From positions 1 to 64,000 of the forward strand of contig CATMVA010000013.1 in assembly GCA_950075865.1 (NCBI GenBank): DNA of 64,000 bases. Direction: 5' to 3'. Of this stretch, positions 7,626-15,433 are shown in pieces. The stretch's first letter is position 1, and every line of letters begins with the position of its first letter. The stretch is from an uncultured Oscillospiraceae bacterium. GTDB taxonomy: Bacteria; Bacillota; Clostridia; Oscillospirales; Oscillospiraceae. The notes under the pieces were generated by a model. The model had not been told where the DNA came from. It did not search any database and was given only the letters and a program-made list of their open reading frames with translations. Both the position numbers and the translations under genes were made by a program.

Positions 7626-8779
7626 TTTCTCCCCCCTCTTTTCTGTTGTTCCTTCTTCCGGGGCACTTTTTCAGTGGGGTTCTCCTCTTGGAGCGCCTCC
7701 TCCCCCTCCTCGCGGGGAGGCTGGGGGCGGTGGGTGGTCTGGACCACGCTGAGGGCCACCGCCCCGGCCGCAAAGAGGGCAAAGAGGAGCAGCATGGCCT
7801 TCACCGCGCCGCTGGTGGTGAGCACCACGGCCGAAAGGCCCAGAATAGCGGTGATCACATAGAGCACGGCCACCGCCTGCTTCTGGGAGAAGCCCATGTC
7901 GATGAGCCGGTGGTGGATATGCCCCCGGTCGGCGTGCATGGGGCTCTGCCCGTGGGCGATGCGGCGGATAAAGGCAAAGCAGGTGTCGAAAATGGGTAAG
8001 CCAAAGAGGAGAAAGGGCACCACGAAGGAGATGAGGGTGTACCACTTAAAGAGTCCCTGGATGGAAATGACCGCCAGGATATACCCCAAAAAGGTGGAAC
8101 CCGTATCCCCCATAAAGATCTTGGCCGGATTCATATTGTAGGGCAAAAAGCCCAGGCAGCCGCCCGCCAGAGCGGCCACGATCAGGGCCACCTCGGGCTC
8201 CCCTACCAGCAGGGCGATGACCAGCAGGGTCAACGAGCTGATGGAGCTGACGCCGCAGGCCAGCCCGTCCAGCCCGTCGATCAGGTTCACCGCATTGGTC
8301 ATGGCCACGATCCAGACCACCGTAATGGGCACAGCCAGGATCCCTAAATGCCAGTATGGGTTGGAGGAAAAAATGTTGGGGTTGGACAGGTTCTCGATCA
8401 CGTTTCCGGTAAATACTGCGATCAGGGCGGCGATGATCTGCACTGCCAGCTTGAACTTGGCCCGCAGGTCGTATATGTCATCGAAAATGCCCAGCACCAC
8501 AATGATGACCGAGCCCAGCAGCGTCCCCTTGATCTGCCCGGTCAGGGGCACAAAGATCAGGGTGGAGAGCAGAAAGCCCAGCACAATGGCCAGTCCCCCC
8601 ATCCGGGGAACTGGATCCCGGTGCATCCGCCGCCCCGGATCCCTGTCCTTCTTGGGGTCGTCCACCGCTCCCATCCGCACCGCCAGATTACGCACCACAG
8701 GGGTCAGGATCAGTGCAACCAGGAATGCAACCCCCAGTGCCCCCGCCACCTGTCCGATCAGCTCCAGTGAAATCAGCAT
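7622..8779 (-). CDS. tagO: Undecaprenyl-phosphate GlcNAc-1-phosphate transferase
   Basis: Integral membrane enzyme (385 residues, about 10-11 membrane segments) that starts wall-polymer assembly by moving GlcNAc-1-P from UDP-GlcNAc to undecaprenyl phosphate. Family landmarks are DDPKKDRDPGRRMH near residue 40, NLIDGLDGLACG near 165, GDTGSTFLGY near 225, and the HIHHRL loop near 285 that separates WecA/TagO from MraY. The last 35 residues are a charged cytoplasmic tail (KKEQQKRGGRK). ATG 8779 has AGGAGAATAT upstream. It is paired with wecB, which makes the ManNAc needed in the next step. TagO versus WecA naming depends on the polymer, which is not shown here. Confidence 0.93.
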   Translation of the reverse strand: MLISLELIGQVAGALGVAFLVALILTPVVRNLAVRMGAVDDPKKDRDPGRRMHRDPVPRMGGLAIVLGFLLSTLIFVPLTGQIKGTLLGSVIIVVLGIFDDIYDLRAKFKLAVQIIAALIAVFTGNVIENLSNPNIFSSNPYWHLGILAVPITVVWIVAMTNAVNLIDGLDGLACGVSSISSLTLLVIALLVGEPEVALIVAALAGGCLGFLPYNMNPAKIFMGDTGSTFLGYILAVISIQGLFKWYTLISFVVPFLLFGLPIFDTCFAFIRRIAHGQSPMHADRGHIHHRLIDMGFSQKQAVAVLYVITAILGLSAVVLTTSGAVKAMLLLFALFAAGAVALSVVQTTHRPQPPREEGEEALQEENPTEKVPRKKEQQKRGGRK

Positions 8780-8854
8780 ATATTCTCCTCCGCCCCAGCT
8801 TGGGGTCCGGTTCTTTCTGAGGTATTAGACGGAAGGAAGGGAAAAAAGTTCCTC

Positions 8855-9856
8855 TCAGGGCTGGATAAAGCCCACCTTTTTGTAGACCTTCCGTAGGGTC
8901 TTGTTTGCCACATAGGAGGCCTTCTCGGCCCCTGCCCGGTAGACCGACTCCAGATAAGCCTTGTCCTTCAAAAGCCGCTCAGTCTCTGCCTGGATGGGCC
9001 GGAGCATCTCCACCACGGCCTCCCCCACGGCAGGTTTGAAGGCACCGTAACCCTTGCCGGCAAACTCCTTCTCGATTTCCCCGTAGCTCTTTCCGGTGGC
9101 AGAAGCGTAGATCTGCATCAGATTGGCCACCCCCGGCTTCTCCTCCGGGGCGTAGCGGACACAGTTCTCGGTATCTGAATCGGTGATGGCACGCTTGAAC
9201 TTGCGCATAATGTCCTCAGGCTTATCCATCAGGAACACACAGCCCTCGGGCTGGGATTTGGACATTTTTTTGTCCGGGGTGGAAAGACTCATGATCCGGG
9301 CCCCCACCTTCTGGATCACCGGCTCGGGAACCTTGAATACCTCACCGTAGACCCCGTTGAAGCGGTTGGCAATGTCCCGGCAGATCTCCACGTGCTGCCT
9401 CTGGTCCTCACCCACGGGGACGAAGTCAGGCTGGTAGATAAGGATATCAGCCGCCATCAGCACCGGATAGGTGAAAAGTCCCGCGTTGATGTTGTCGGCA
9501 TTCCGGGCCGACTTGTCCTTGAACTGGGTCATGCGGGAAAGCTCCCCGAACATGGTGTAGCAATCCAGCACCCAGGCCAGTTGAGAGTGGGCAGGGACGT
9601 GGGACTGGATGAAGAGGGTGCACTTCTCGGGATCCAACCCGCAGGCAATATAGTTGGCTAGCAGCTTGTAGACCCGCTGGCGCAGTTCAGCCGGCTCCTG
9701 CCGCACCGTGATGGTATGAAGGTCCGCCAGGAAGAAATAGCAGTCATACTCCTCGATCATGGTCGGCCAGTGGCGCAGGGGCCCCAAATAATTTCCAACG
9801 TGCAGCTCGCCGCTGGGCTGGATACCCGAGAGCATGACCTTTTTCGTGCTTTCCAT
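8855..9856 (-). CDS. trpS: Tryptophanyl-tRNA synthetase
   Basis: Class Ic synthetase of 333 residues. The HIGH-like HVGN is at residues 19-22 (IQPSGELHVGNYLG) and KMSKSQPEG near residue 196. The frame is open to 9958, but ATG 9856 gives the normal N-terminus MESTKKVMLSGIQ and lies behind AAAGGAG. The open upstream part would cover the promoter. No T-box or tandem Trp codons were seen in the approximately 55-nt leader. It is divergent from gltX with a shared promoter region. Confidence 0.96.
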   Translation of the reverse strand: MESTKKVMLSGIQPSGELHVGNYLGPLRHWPTMIEEYDCYFFLADLHTITVRQEPAELRQRVYKLLANYIACGLDPEKCTLFIQSHVPAHSQLAWVLDCYTMFGELSRMTQFKDKSARNADNINAGLFTYPVLMAADILIYQPDFVPVGEDQRQHVEICRDIANRFNGVYGEVFKVPEPVIQKVGARIMSLSTPDKKMSKSQPEGCVFLMDKPEDIMRKFKRAITDSDTENCVRYAPEEKPGVANLMQIYASATGKSYGEIEKEFAGKGYGAFKPAVGEAVVEMLRPIQAETERLLKDKAYLESVYRAGAEKASYVANKTLRKVYKKVGFIQP

Positions 9857-9917
9857 ATTCCTTAGCGCTCCTTTCATTTCATTTTTGTGATATGGATGGA
9901 AAAATCCAGACCTATGC

Positions 9918-9946
9918 AGTATACCACATTCTTCCCCGCTTGACAA
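9918..9946 (-). promoter_or_regulatory. trpS promoter, -35 overlapping the gltX -35
   Basis: On the minus strand TTGTCA (9946-9941), a 17-bp spacer and TATACT (9923-9918). Its -35 lies in the same CTTGACAAG near-palindrome that supplies the gltX -35 on the other strand. Confidence 0.75.
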
Positions 9947-9968
9947 GTTCTTCCCCACCCGATAAAAT
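9940..9968 (+). promoter_or_regulatory. gltX promoter
   Basis: TTGACA (9940-9945), a 17-bp spacer and TAAAAT (9963-9968) lie about 35 bp before the gltX start. Confidence 0.8.
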
Positions 9969-10003
9969 AGGGGGACAAGCCAATTTGTTTGGAGGAATCA
10001 CAC

Positions 10004-11488
10004 ATGGATATGACATGGTTCAACGATATGGAGGCCCGCATCCCCCACGGCAAGGTCCGCACCCGGTTTGCCCCCTCCCCCACGGGCTATATGCACGTGG
10101 GCAACCTGCGCACCGCCCTCTACACCTGGCTCATCGCCCGACACCAGGGAGGCACCTTCATCCTGCGCGTCGAGGACACCGATCAGGGCCGCTTGGTGGA
10201 GGGTGCCACCGAGGTCATCTACAACACCCTAAGAGAGTGCGGCCTCACCTGGGACGAGGGCCCCGACATCGGCGGCCCGGTAGGGCCCTACATCCAGACC
10301 CAGCGCCGGGACACCTACGGCAAGTATGCCCACCTGCTGGTAGAGAAGGGCGCGGCCTACTACTGCTTCTGCGAGAAAGCCGAGTCCGCCGAGGACAGCG
10401 GCAACTTTGAGAAGGAGGTGGACCCCTGCCGGAACCTCTCCCTGGACGAGGCCAAGGCCCGCGTCGCCGCCGGAGAACCCTACGTCATCCGCCAGAAGAT
10501 CCCCCAGAAGGGCCAGACCACTTTCCAAGACGCCATCTTTGGTGCCATCACGGTGGACAACGACACTCTGGACGACCAGGTACTCATGAAGCGGGACGGC
10601 CTGCCCACCTACAACTTCGCCAACGTCATTGACGACCACCTGATGGGCATCACCCATGTGGTCCGGGGCAACGAATACCTCGCATCCGCCCCCAAGTATA
10701 ACCTCCTTTACGAGGCCTTCGGCTGGGAGATCCCCACCTATATCCACTGCTCCCCCGTCATGCGGGATCAGCACAACAAGATGTCCAAGCGCCACGGGGA
10801 CCCCTCCTACGAGGATCTGAAGGATCAGGGCTATATCACCCCCGCCATCCTCAACTATGTGACTCTTTTGGGCTGGGCCCCCAAGGGGGAGAACGCCGAG
10901 CGGGAGTTTTTCACCCTCGACGAGCTGGCCGAAGTCTTCGAGCTCTCCGGGGTTTCCAAGTCCCCCGCCATCTTCGACAAGGAGAAGCTCAACTACTTCA
11001 ACGCCCACTACCTCCGGGAGATGGCGCCCGAGGTGTTCTGCAAGCTGGCCGAGCCTTACCTGAAGGAGGCCGTCAGGACCCCCGGCATCGACCACACGCT
11101 TATCGCCCCCCTGGTCCAGCCCCGGTGTGACACCCTGCTGGACATCGCCCCCCAGGTGGACTTCTTCGACGCCCTGCCCAAGTACTCCAACGAGCTATAC
11201 TGCCACAAAAAGATGAAAACTGACGAGGCCAACTCTCTGGAAGCCTTGAAAGTGACCCTCCCCGTGCTGGAGAGCCTTACCCCCTGGACCTACGACTCCA
11301 TCCACGATACCCTCATCGGTCTGGCCGAGAAGCTGGAGCTGAAGAACGGCCGTATCATGTGGCCGGTGCGGACCGCCCTCTCGGGCAAGGCTGTCACCCC
11401 CGGAGGCGCCGTGGAGCTGTGCCTCATCCTTGGTAAGGATGAGACCCTCCGCCGCATGGAGAAGGGCATCGCCCAACTGGGCGGCTGA
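10004..11488 (+). CDS. gltX: Glutamyl-tRNA synthetase
   Basis: Class Ib synthetase of 494 residues that charges tRNA-Glu, and possibly tRNA-Gln for the amidotransferase route. RFAPSPTGYMHVGN at residues 21-34 contains the HIGH equivalent and KMSKRHGD lies near residue 260. CFCEKAESAEDSG at about 122-135 and a later Cys recall the zinc-binding SWIM-like region of some GluRS. ATG 10004 follows GGAGG by 8 bp. Whether it is discriminating cannot be told by eye. A strong terminator follows. Confidence 0.96.
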   Translation: MDMTWFNDMEARIPHGKVRTRFAPSPTGYMHVGNLRTALYTWLIARHQGGTFILRVEDTDQGRLVEGATEVIYNTLRECGLTWDEGPDIGGPVGPYIQTQRRDTYGKYAHLLVEKGAAYYCFCEKAESAEDSGNFEKEVDPCRNLSLDEAKARVAAGEPYVIRQKIPQKGQTTFQDAIFGAITVDNDTLDDQVLMKRDGLPTYNFANVIDDHLMGITHVVRGNEYLASAPKYNLLYEAFGWEIPTYIHCSPVMRDQHNKMSKRHGDPSYEDLKDQGYITPAILNYVTLLGWAPKGENAEREFFTLDELAEVFELSGVSKSPAIFDKEKLNYFNAHYLREMAPEVFCKLAEPYLKEAVRTPGIDHTLIAPLVQPRCDTLLDIAPQVDFFDALPKYSNELYCHKKMKTDEANSLEALKVTLPVLESLTPWTYDSIHDTLIGLAEKLELKNGRIMWPVRTALSGKAVTPGGAVELCLILGKDETLRRMEKGIAQLGG

Positions 11489-11499
11489 CAACAACGTGG

Positions 11500-11536
11500 A
11501 AAAGGTGGACGGCCTGCGCCGTCCACCTTTTTTGCT
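11500..11536. terminator. Bidirectional terminator between gltX and ABC permease
   Basis: AAAGGTGGACGGC, loop CTGC and GCCGTCCACCTTT form a perfect 13-bp stem with T-runs usable in both directions, between two convergent genes. Confidence 0.9.
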
Positions 11537-12370
11537 CTATTTCAGGTCCTTCCCCTCAAAGAAAGCCAGCCCCGCCAGGGTGGTGCAGAGGGTGATGACC
11601 GCCGAGGCCGCCAAATTCAGTCCCGGCCGCACGATCCCGCCGTTGGAGAGCAGAGCCTCCTGCCCCGTGGGAAGGATGTCCAGGATCAGCTCCAGCGCCC
11701 GCCGCATGACCCCGCTCACATAGTTGGGGTTGGGAGTGAGCTCGGCCGTCTGAACCCCGTCCACAGTCATAATAAATCCGGCGGTCATCTCGGGCTCCAT
11801 CAGCGCGTTGTAACCCCAGGTGGCCACCAGTAGCAGCGCCATAAACAATACAATGCTCCCCACTGCCCCAGCGGACTTTTTTTCCACCATCATGCCCAGC
11901 AGCGTAAAGATGAAGGCCAGTGCCATAGCCGAACCGAAGGCTATCAGGATCTGTACCTCCGCAGCGGCCGCGCCCTGTTTCCAAAGGCCCAGGAAGGGGA
12001 TCCCCACCAGCCCGCCGGCCAGCCATACCGCCGTGATCGCCCCGGCAGCCAGCATATTCACCAGCAGGGCGGAGAGGTAGACCTGCCGCCGTGGGTATCC
12101 CACGATCAGCTTGCCCCGGACCGCCCCGTCGGCGTGCTCGGTCCCCAGAAACAGTCCGGAGAAAGTCCCGGCCAGGAATCCCACCATCGGCCCCAGGGTA
12201 AAATAGTATTTCTCCAGTCCCCACTGATAGCCCTGGGCTATCATGATCCCGGCCTGCCGGCAACCGTTCAGCGTCATCCCCACCGAACAGGCCAGCATGA
12301 CGGCCATACAGATCCAAAATACCCTGTCCCGCTTCATCCGGAACAGATGGGCCCTCATCAGCTTATCCAT
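11537..12370 (-). CDS. ABC-2 type permease
   Basis: A 277-residue membrane subunit with about six hydrophobic segments, for example ICMAVMLACSVGMTL (residues about 16-30), MVGFLAGTFSGLFLG (about 61-75) and AVGSIVLFMALLLVATWGYN. A large extracellular loop near residues 190-230 contains the central ELTPNPNYVSGVMRR. ATG 12370 overlaps the end of the ATPase gene by 8 bp. The longer frame to 12457 lies within the ATPase and is rejected. With the preceding ATPase it forms a two-component exporter like the BcrAB/LanFE self-protection systems. The substrate is unknown and no peptide precursor gene is nearby. Confidence 0.88.
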   Translation of the reverse strand: MDKLMRAHLFRMKRDRVFWICMAVMLACSVGMTLNGCRQAGIMIAQGYQWGLEKYYFTLGPMVGFLAGTFSGLFLGTEHADGAVRGKLIVGYPRRQVYLSALLVNMLAAGAITAVWLAGGLVGIPFLGLWKQGAAAAEVQILIAFGSAMALAFIFTLLGMMVEKKSAGAVGSIVLFMALLLVATWGYNALMEPEMTAGFIMTVDGVQTAELTPNPNYVSGVMRRALELILDILPTGQEALLSNGGIVRPGLNLAASAVITLCTTLAGLAFFEGKDLK

Positions 12371-13082
12371 GTCTGCCGCCTCCCACAACGTCCATGTAAT
12401 AGCCCTCCAGATCCTCCCCAACTTCCCCGGCGGCCACCTGACGGACGATCCTTCCATCCTCCAGAAAGCCGTAATGGGTGGCCTGCCTGGAAAGCTCGGA
12501 GAGCAGGTGGCTGGAAATCAAAAGGGTGATCCCCTTCTCCCGGTTCAGCCTGCACAGCAGCTCCCGCATCTCGATGATCCCTTGGGGATCCAAGCCGTTG
12601 GTGGGCTCGTCCAGGATCAGGAACTCCGGCTCCCCGGCCAAGGCCAGAGCGATTCCCAGCCGCTGCCGCATTCCCAGAGAGAAATCCCGGACCTTCTTTT
12701 TCCCTGTTCCCTCCAAGTCCACCGTCCGCAGCAGGGCCGGGATGGAGTCAAAATCCCTGCGCCCCAGCACTTTGTATTGCGCCGTCAGGTTTTCCTCGGC
12801 GGTCAGCTCGTGATAGAGTGCGGGTGTCTCCACCACGGCTCCCATCCGCCGCCGGGCCAACAAAGCCTCGTCACTGTCTCCCAGAACGCCCCAGAGGGTA
12901 TAGCTCCCTGATGTGGGCCTTTGCAGACCGCAGATCAGGCGGATGAGAGTGGTTTTCCCCGCCCCGTTGCGGCCCACCAGGCCGTAGATGGATCCCTCGG
13001 GGATCTCCATATCCACCCCCTTCAGCACGGAATGATCCTTGTAGCTTTTTGTTAGAGCCTCGGTCCGCAAAACAGCGTCCAT
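12363..13082 (-). CDS. ABC transporter ATP-binding protein
   Basis: A 239-residue nucleotide-binding subunit. Walker A GRNGAGKT is at residues 37-44, the signature FSLGMRQRLG near 134, Walker B LILDEP near 158, and a D-loop and H-switch (SSHLLSEL) follow. It is closest in layout to the BcrA/NosF drug or bacteriocin resistance class. It is the first gene of the exporter pair, and its own promoter lies at 13108-13136. The role in exporting a peptide or lipid is inferred from class only. Confidence 0.9.
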   Translation of the reverse strand: MDAVLRTEALTKSYKDHSVLKGVDMEIPEGSIYGLVGRNGAGKTTLIRLICGLQRPTSGSYTLWGVLGDSDEALLARRRMGAVVETPALYHELTAEENLTAQYKVLGRRDFDSIPALLRTVDLEGTGKKKVRDFSLGMRQRLGIALALAGEPEFLILDEPTNGLDPQGIIEMRELLCRLNREKGITLLISSHLLSELSRQATHYGFLEDGRIVRQVAAGEVGEDLEGYYMDVVGGGRHG

Positions 13083-13107
13083 GCCGCTCCCTCCTTTTCA
13101 TGGACCA

Positions 13108-13136
13108 AGCATAACAGGCTCCCTTTTCCAATGCAA
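13108..13136 (-). promoter_or_regulatory. Promoter of the ABC exporter pair
   Basis: On the minus strand TTGCAT (13136-13131), a 17-bp spacer and TATGCT (13113-13108). Confidence 0.65.
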
Positions 13137-13226
13137 TTTAGAACTCCTTAACAAATTTTGAAAATGTCTTAATTTTGCGTAGGAAAAGGAAGTGACCTTC
13201 CCGGCATCGGAAGTTCATTTCGCCGC

Positions 13227-13255
13227 TTGTCTCTTTCACCCTCCTGTGTTACAAT
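13227..13255 (+). promoter_or_regulatory. Promoter of the 3-methyladenine glycosylase gene
   Basis: TTGTCT (13227-13232), a 17-bp spacer and TACAAT (13250-13255), 29 bp before the start codon. Confidence 0.7.
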
Positions 13256-13284
13256 AGAAAAACCACCCGTGAAAGGAGGCCGCC

Positions 13285-13875
13285 ATGGAGCGCTTACAGC
13301 CGGAATTCTATGCCCGGGACACCCTGACCGTCACCCGGGAGCTTCTGGGCAAGCATCTGGTCCGGGTGACGGATGGGGTGGCTACCACCCTCCGCATCAC
13401 CGAGACCGAAGCCTATATCGGCCGGATGGACAAGGCCTGTCACGCTTACGGCTACAAGCGGACCAAGCGGACAGAGACCCTGTTCGCCCCACCGGGCACA
13501 GCCTATATCTACCTCATTTACGGCATGTATCACTGTCTCAACTTCGTCACCGAGGCCGAGGGGGAGCCCGCCGCCGTCCTTCTCCGGGCGGGTGAACCCG
13601 TCTCCCCCGCCGATGCCGACCGGGCCGCCCTGGCACGGTTTGGCTGTCTTTCCCAGGATATGACGGCCTATCAGCGCAAAAACTTTCTCAACGGCCCCGG
13701 AAAACTCTGTAAAGCTTTATCCCTTACCACTGCCCAGAACGGCTTGTCCCTCCAGGGGGAGGAACTCTATGTGCTGGACGCAGGGGAACATCCCAAAGAG
13801 ATCCATGCCAGCAAACGTATCGGCATCGACTACGCCGAGGAAGCGGTAGATTTTCCCTGGAGGTTTTATCTATGA
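13285..13875 (+). CDS. 3-methyladenine DNA glycosylase, AAG/MPG family
   Basis: Removes alkylated and deaminated purines from DNA to start base excision repair. The 196-residue size is typical of bacterial AAG. The catalytic Glu lies in ITETEAYIG (second Glu, residue 42), with ACHAYG (His near 53) and NFLNGPGKLCKAL near residue 132. ATG 13285 follows GAAAGGAGG. The stop overlaps the start of the HAD gene (ATGA), so the two are coupled. Confidence 0.94.
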   Translation: MERLQPEFYARDTLTVTRELLGKHLVRVTDGVATTLRITETEAYIGRMDKACHAYGYKRTKRTETLFAPPGTAYIYLIYGMYHCLNFVTEAEGEPAAVLLRAGEPVSPADADRAALARFGCLSQDMTAYQRKNFLNGPGKLCKALSLTTAQNGLSLQGEELYVLDAGEHPKEIHASKRIGIDYAEEAVDFPWRFYL

Positions 13876-14501
13876 TGTACTTTTTCGATCTGGACGGCAC
13901 CCTGCTGGACTCCAATGGGGTCTGGGCCAAGGTGGACGACGATTTCCTGCGCCGCCGGGGCTTCACTGCCACCCCGGAATACACCTTCACCGTCAGCCAC
14001 TCTATCTTCCCCGTGGCTGCCCAGTACACCAAGGAATACTGCAACTTGTCCGAGAGCCCCGAGGAGATCATGGCCGAATGGCGTTCCATGGCCTACGATG
14101 CCTACGCCCATACCATCCCCCTGAAGCCGGGGGCCCGGGCGCTGCTGGACAAGCTGAGGTCGCAGGGCGAGCGCATGGCCCTCCTCACCGCCTCCCTGCC
14201 CGAGCTCTGCCGGGCCGCCATGGACCGCCACGGTCTCACCTCCTGCTTTGAGGGGATGTTCTTCTCTCAGGAGGTGGGCCTGGAAAAGCGGGATCCCGCG
14301 GTCTACCCCCTCGCGGCCAAACGCTTCGGTTTCTCCCCCGAGGACTGCGTCCTCTTCGAGGACGGCCCACACAACTGCGCCGCCGCCCGCGCCGCCGGTT
14401 TCCATGTGGTGGGGGTCTACGACAACTTCTTTGGCCAGGACTGGGACGAGTTGGTCCAAAACAGCCACCGGGCCGTCAAAAGTCTGGAGGAGCTTTTATA
14501 A
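13872..14501 (+). CDS. HAD-superfamily phosphatase
   Basis: A 209-residue haloacid-dehalogenase-type hydrolase resembling phosphoglycolate phosphatase or beta-phosphoglucomutase. Motif I FDLDGTLLDS has nucleophile D6 and acid D8; motif II is the LLTAS stretch near residue 103; motif III Lys and motif IV FEDGPHNCAAARAAG (about 160-175) follow. An alpha-helical cap lies between residues 15 and 85. ATG 13872 or 13875 may be used, and both overlap the glycosylase stop. A phosphoglycolate phosphatase would suit a DNA-repair partner, since 3'-phosphoglycolate arises from damaged DNA, but this is inference. Confidence 0.88.
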   Translation: MMYFFDLDGTLLDSNGVWAKVDDDFLRRRGFTATPEYTFTVSHSIFPVAAQYTKEYCNLSESPEEIMAEWRSMAYDAYAHTIPLKPGARALLDKLRSQGERMALLTASLPELCRAAMDRHGLTSCFEGMFFSQEVGLEKRDPAVYPLAAKRFGFSPEDCVLFEDGPHNCAAARAAGFHVVGVYDNFFGQDWDELVQNSHRAVKSLEELL

Positions 14502-14513
14502 GGTTCTGCACAT

Positions 14514-14545
14514 AAAAAGGCCGCCCATCAAGGGCGGCCTTTTTA
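14514..14545. terminator. Bidirectional terminator between HAD gene and EamA gene
   Basis: AAAAAGGCCGCCC, loop ATCA and GGGCGGCCTTTTT form a perfect stem with T-runs on both strands. It overlaps the stop of the convergent EamA gene. Confidence 0.92.
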
Positions 14546-15433
14546 TGTTGTTTTCTGCCGGAGAAAGGAGAATTTCGTCTCGGAACACACCACAGCTACA
14601 AAAATCAGCCCAAATCCCAACAACAGCCGGGGGGTCACCGGGTCGTGGTAGAAGAGCACCGAGAACAGTACCCCGAATACCGACTCCAGCGACAGGAGGA
14701 TAGAGGCCGAGGCCGGGTCGGACCAGATCTGCCCCACATTCTGAAAGAGCAGGGCCGCCCCGGTACACATGACCGCCAGATAGGCCAGCTGCCCCAAAAT
14801 CGACGGGGTAAAGACCTCCAGCGGAGGGAAGGAGCCAAACAGGGCGTTTCCCACCCAGCAGAATACCGCCGCCGAGCCAAACTGGACAATGGTGAGGAGG
14901 TAAATATCCTTTCCTCCCTCCGAGACCTTTTCCACCGCGATGATATGGCCGGCGTAGAAAAAGGCTCCCACTAAGGTCAGGCTGTCCCCCAGCCCGATGG
15001 TGAATTCCCCGCTCACCGAGACCAAAGCCACCCCCGCCACACACAGCAGAGCCGAGAGAATATGATACCGGTCAGGCCGCCGGCCCATCACCGCCCAATA
15101 AAGAAAGGGCACGATGACGCAGTAGACCGCCGTGAGAAAGGCGTTGTTGGAGGGAGTGGTATACCGGATGCCGAAGGTCTGCACCGTGTAGGCCAGGAAA
15201 AGAAAGGCCCCCATCACGCTCCCCCGCCAGAGATAGTCCGGGGTAAAGTCCCTCCAGCGCTTCCAGAAAACCATCCCCAGCAAAAGCGCCCCTACCGTGA
15301 ACCGGAGGGCCAAGAGCAGCAGGGGCGGAAGGACCTCCACGATGCCCTTCATCATAAAGAAGGAGGAACCCCAGATCAGGGCGGCCCCCACCAGCATGGG
15401 CTTGGCCATGCTGCGCATTTGTTTTTCGGTCAT
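14543..15433 (-). CDS. DMT-superfamily (EamA) permease
   Basis: A 296-residue protein with ten predicted membrane segments in two five-helix repeats, beginning at PMLVGAALIWGSSFFMMKG (residues about 12-30), the standard start of EamA repeat 1. Family transporters move metabolites or amino acids; the substrate here is not indicated. ATG 15433 overlaps the pcrA stop by 4 bp, making it the last gene of the long leftward block from pyrH. Confidence 0.9.
   Translation of the reverse strand: MTEKQMRSMAKPMLVGAALIWGSSFFMMKGIVEVLPPLLLLALRFTVGALLLGMVFWKRWRDFTPDYLWRGSVMGAFLFLAYTVQTFGIRYTTPSNNAFLTAVYCVIVPFLYWAVMGRRPDRYHILSALLCVAGVALVSVSGEFTIGLGDSLTLVGAFFYAGHIIAVEKVSEGGKDIYLLTIVQFGSAAVFCWVGNALFGSFPPLEVFTPSILGQLAYLAVMCTGAALLFQNVGQIWSDPASASILLSLESVFGVLFSVLFYHDPVTPRLLLGFGLIFVAVVCSETKFSFLRQKTT

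Noticed and set aside
11537-13082. ABC pair as a lantibiotic immunity locus
   Set aside because: No lanthipeptide precursor, LanM/LanB or two-component system was found within 10 kb; only the exporter class can be supported.
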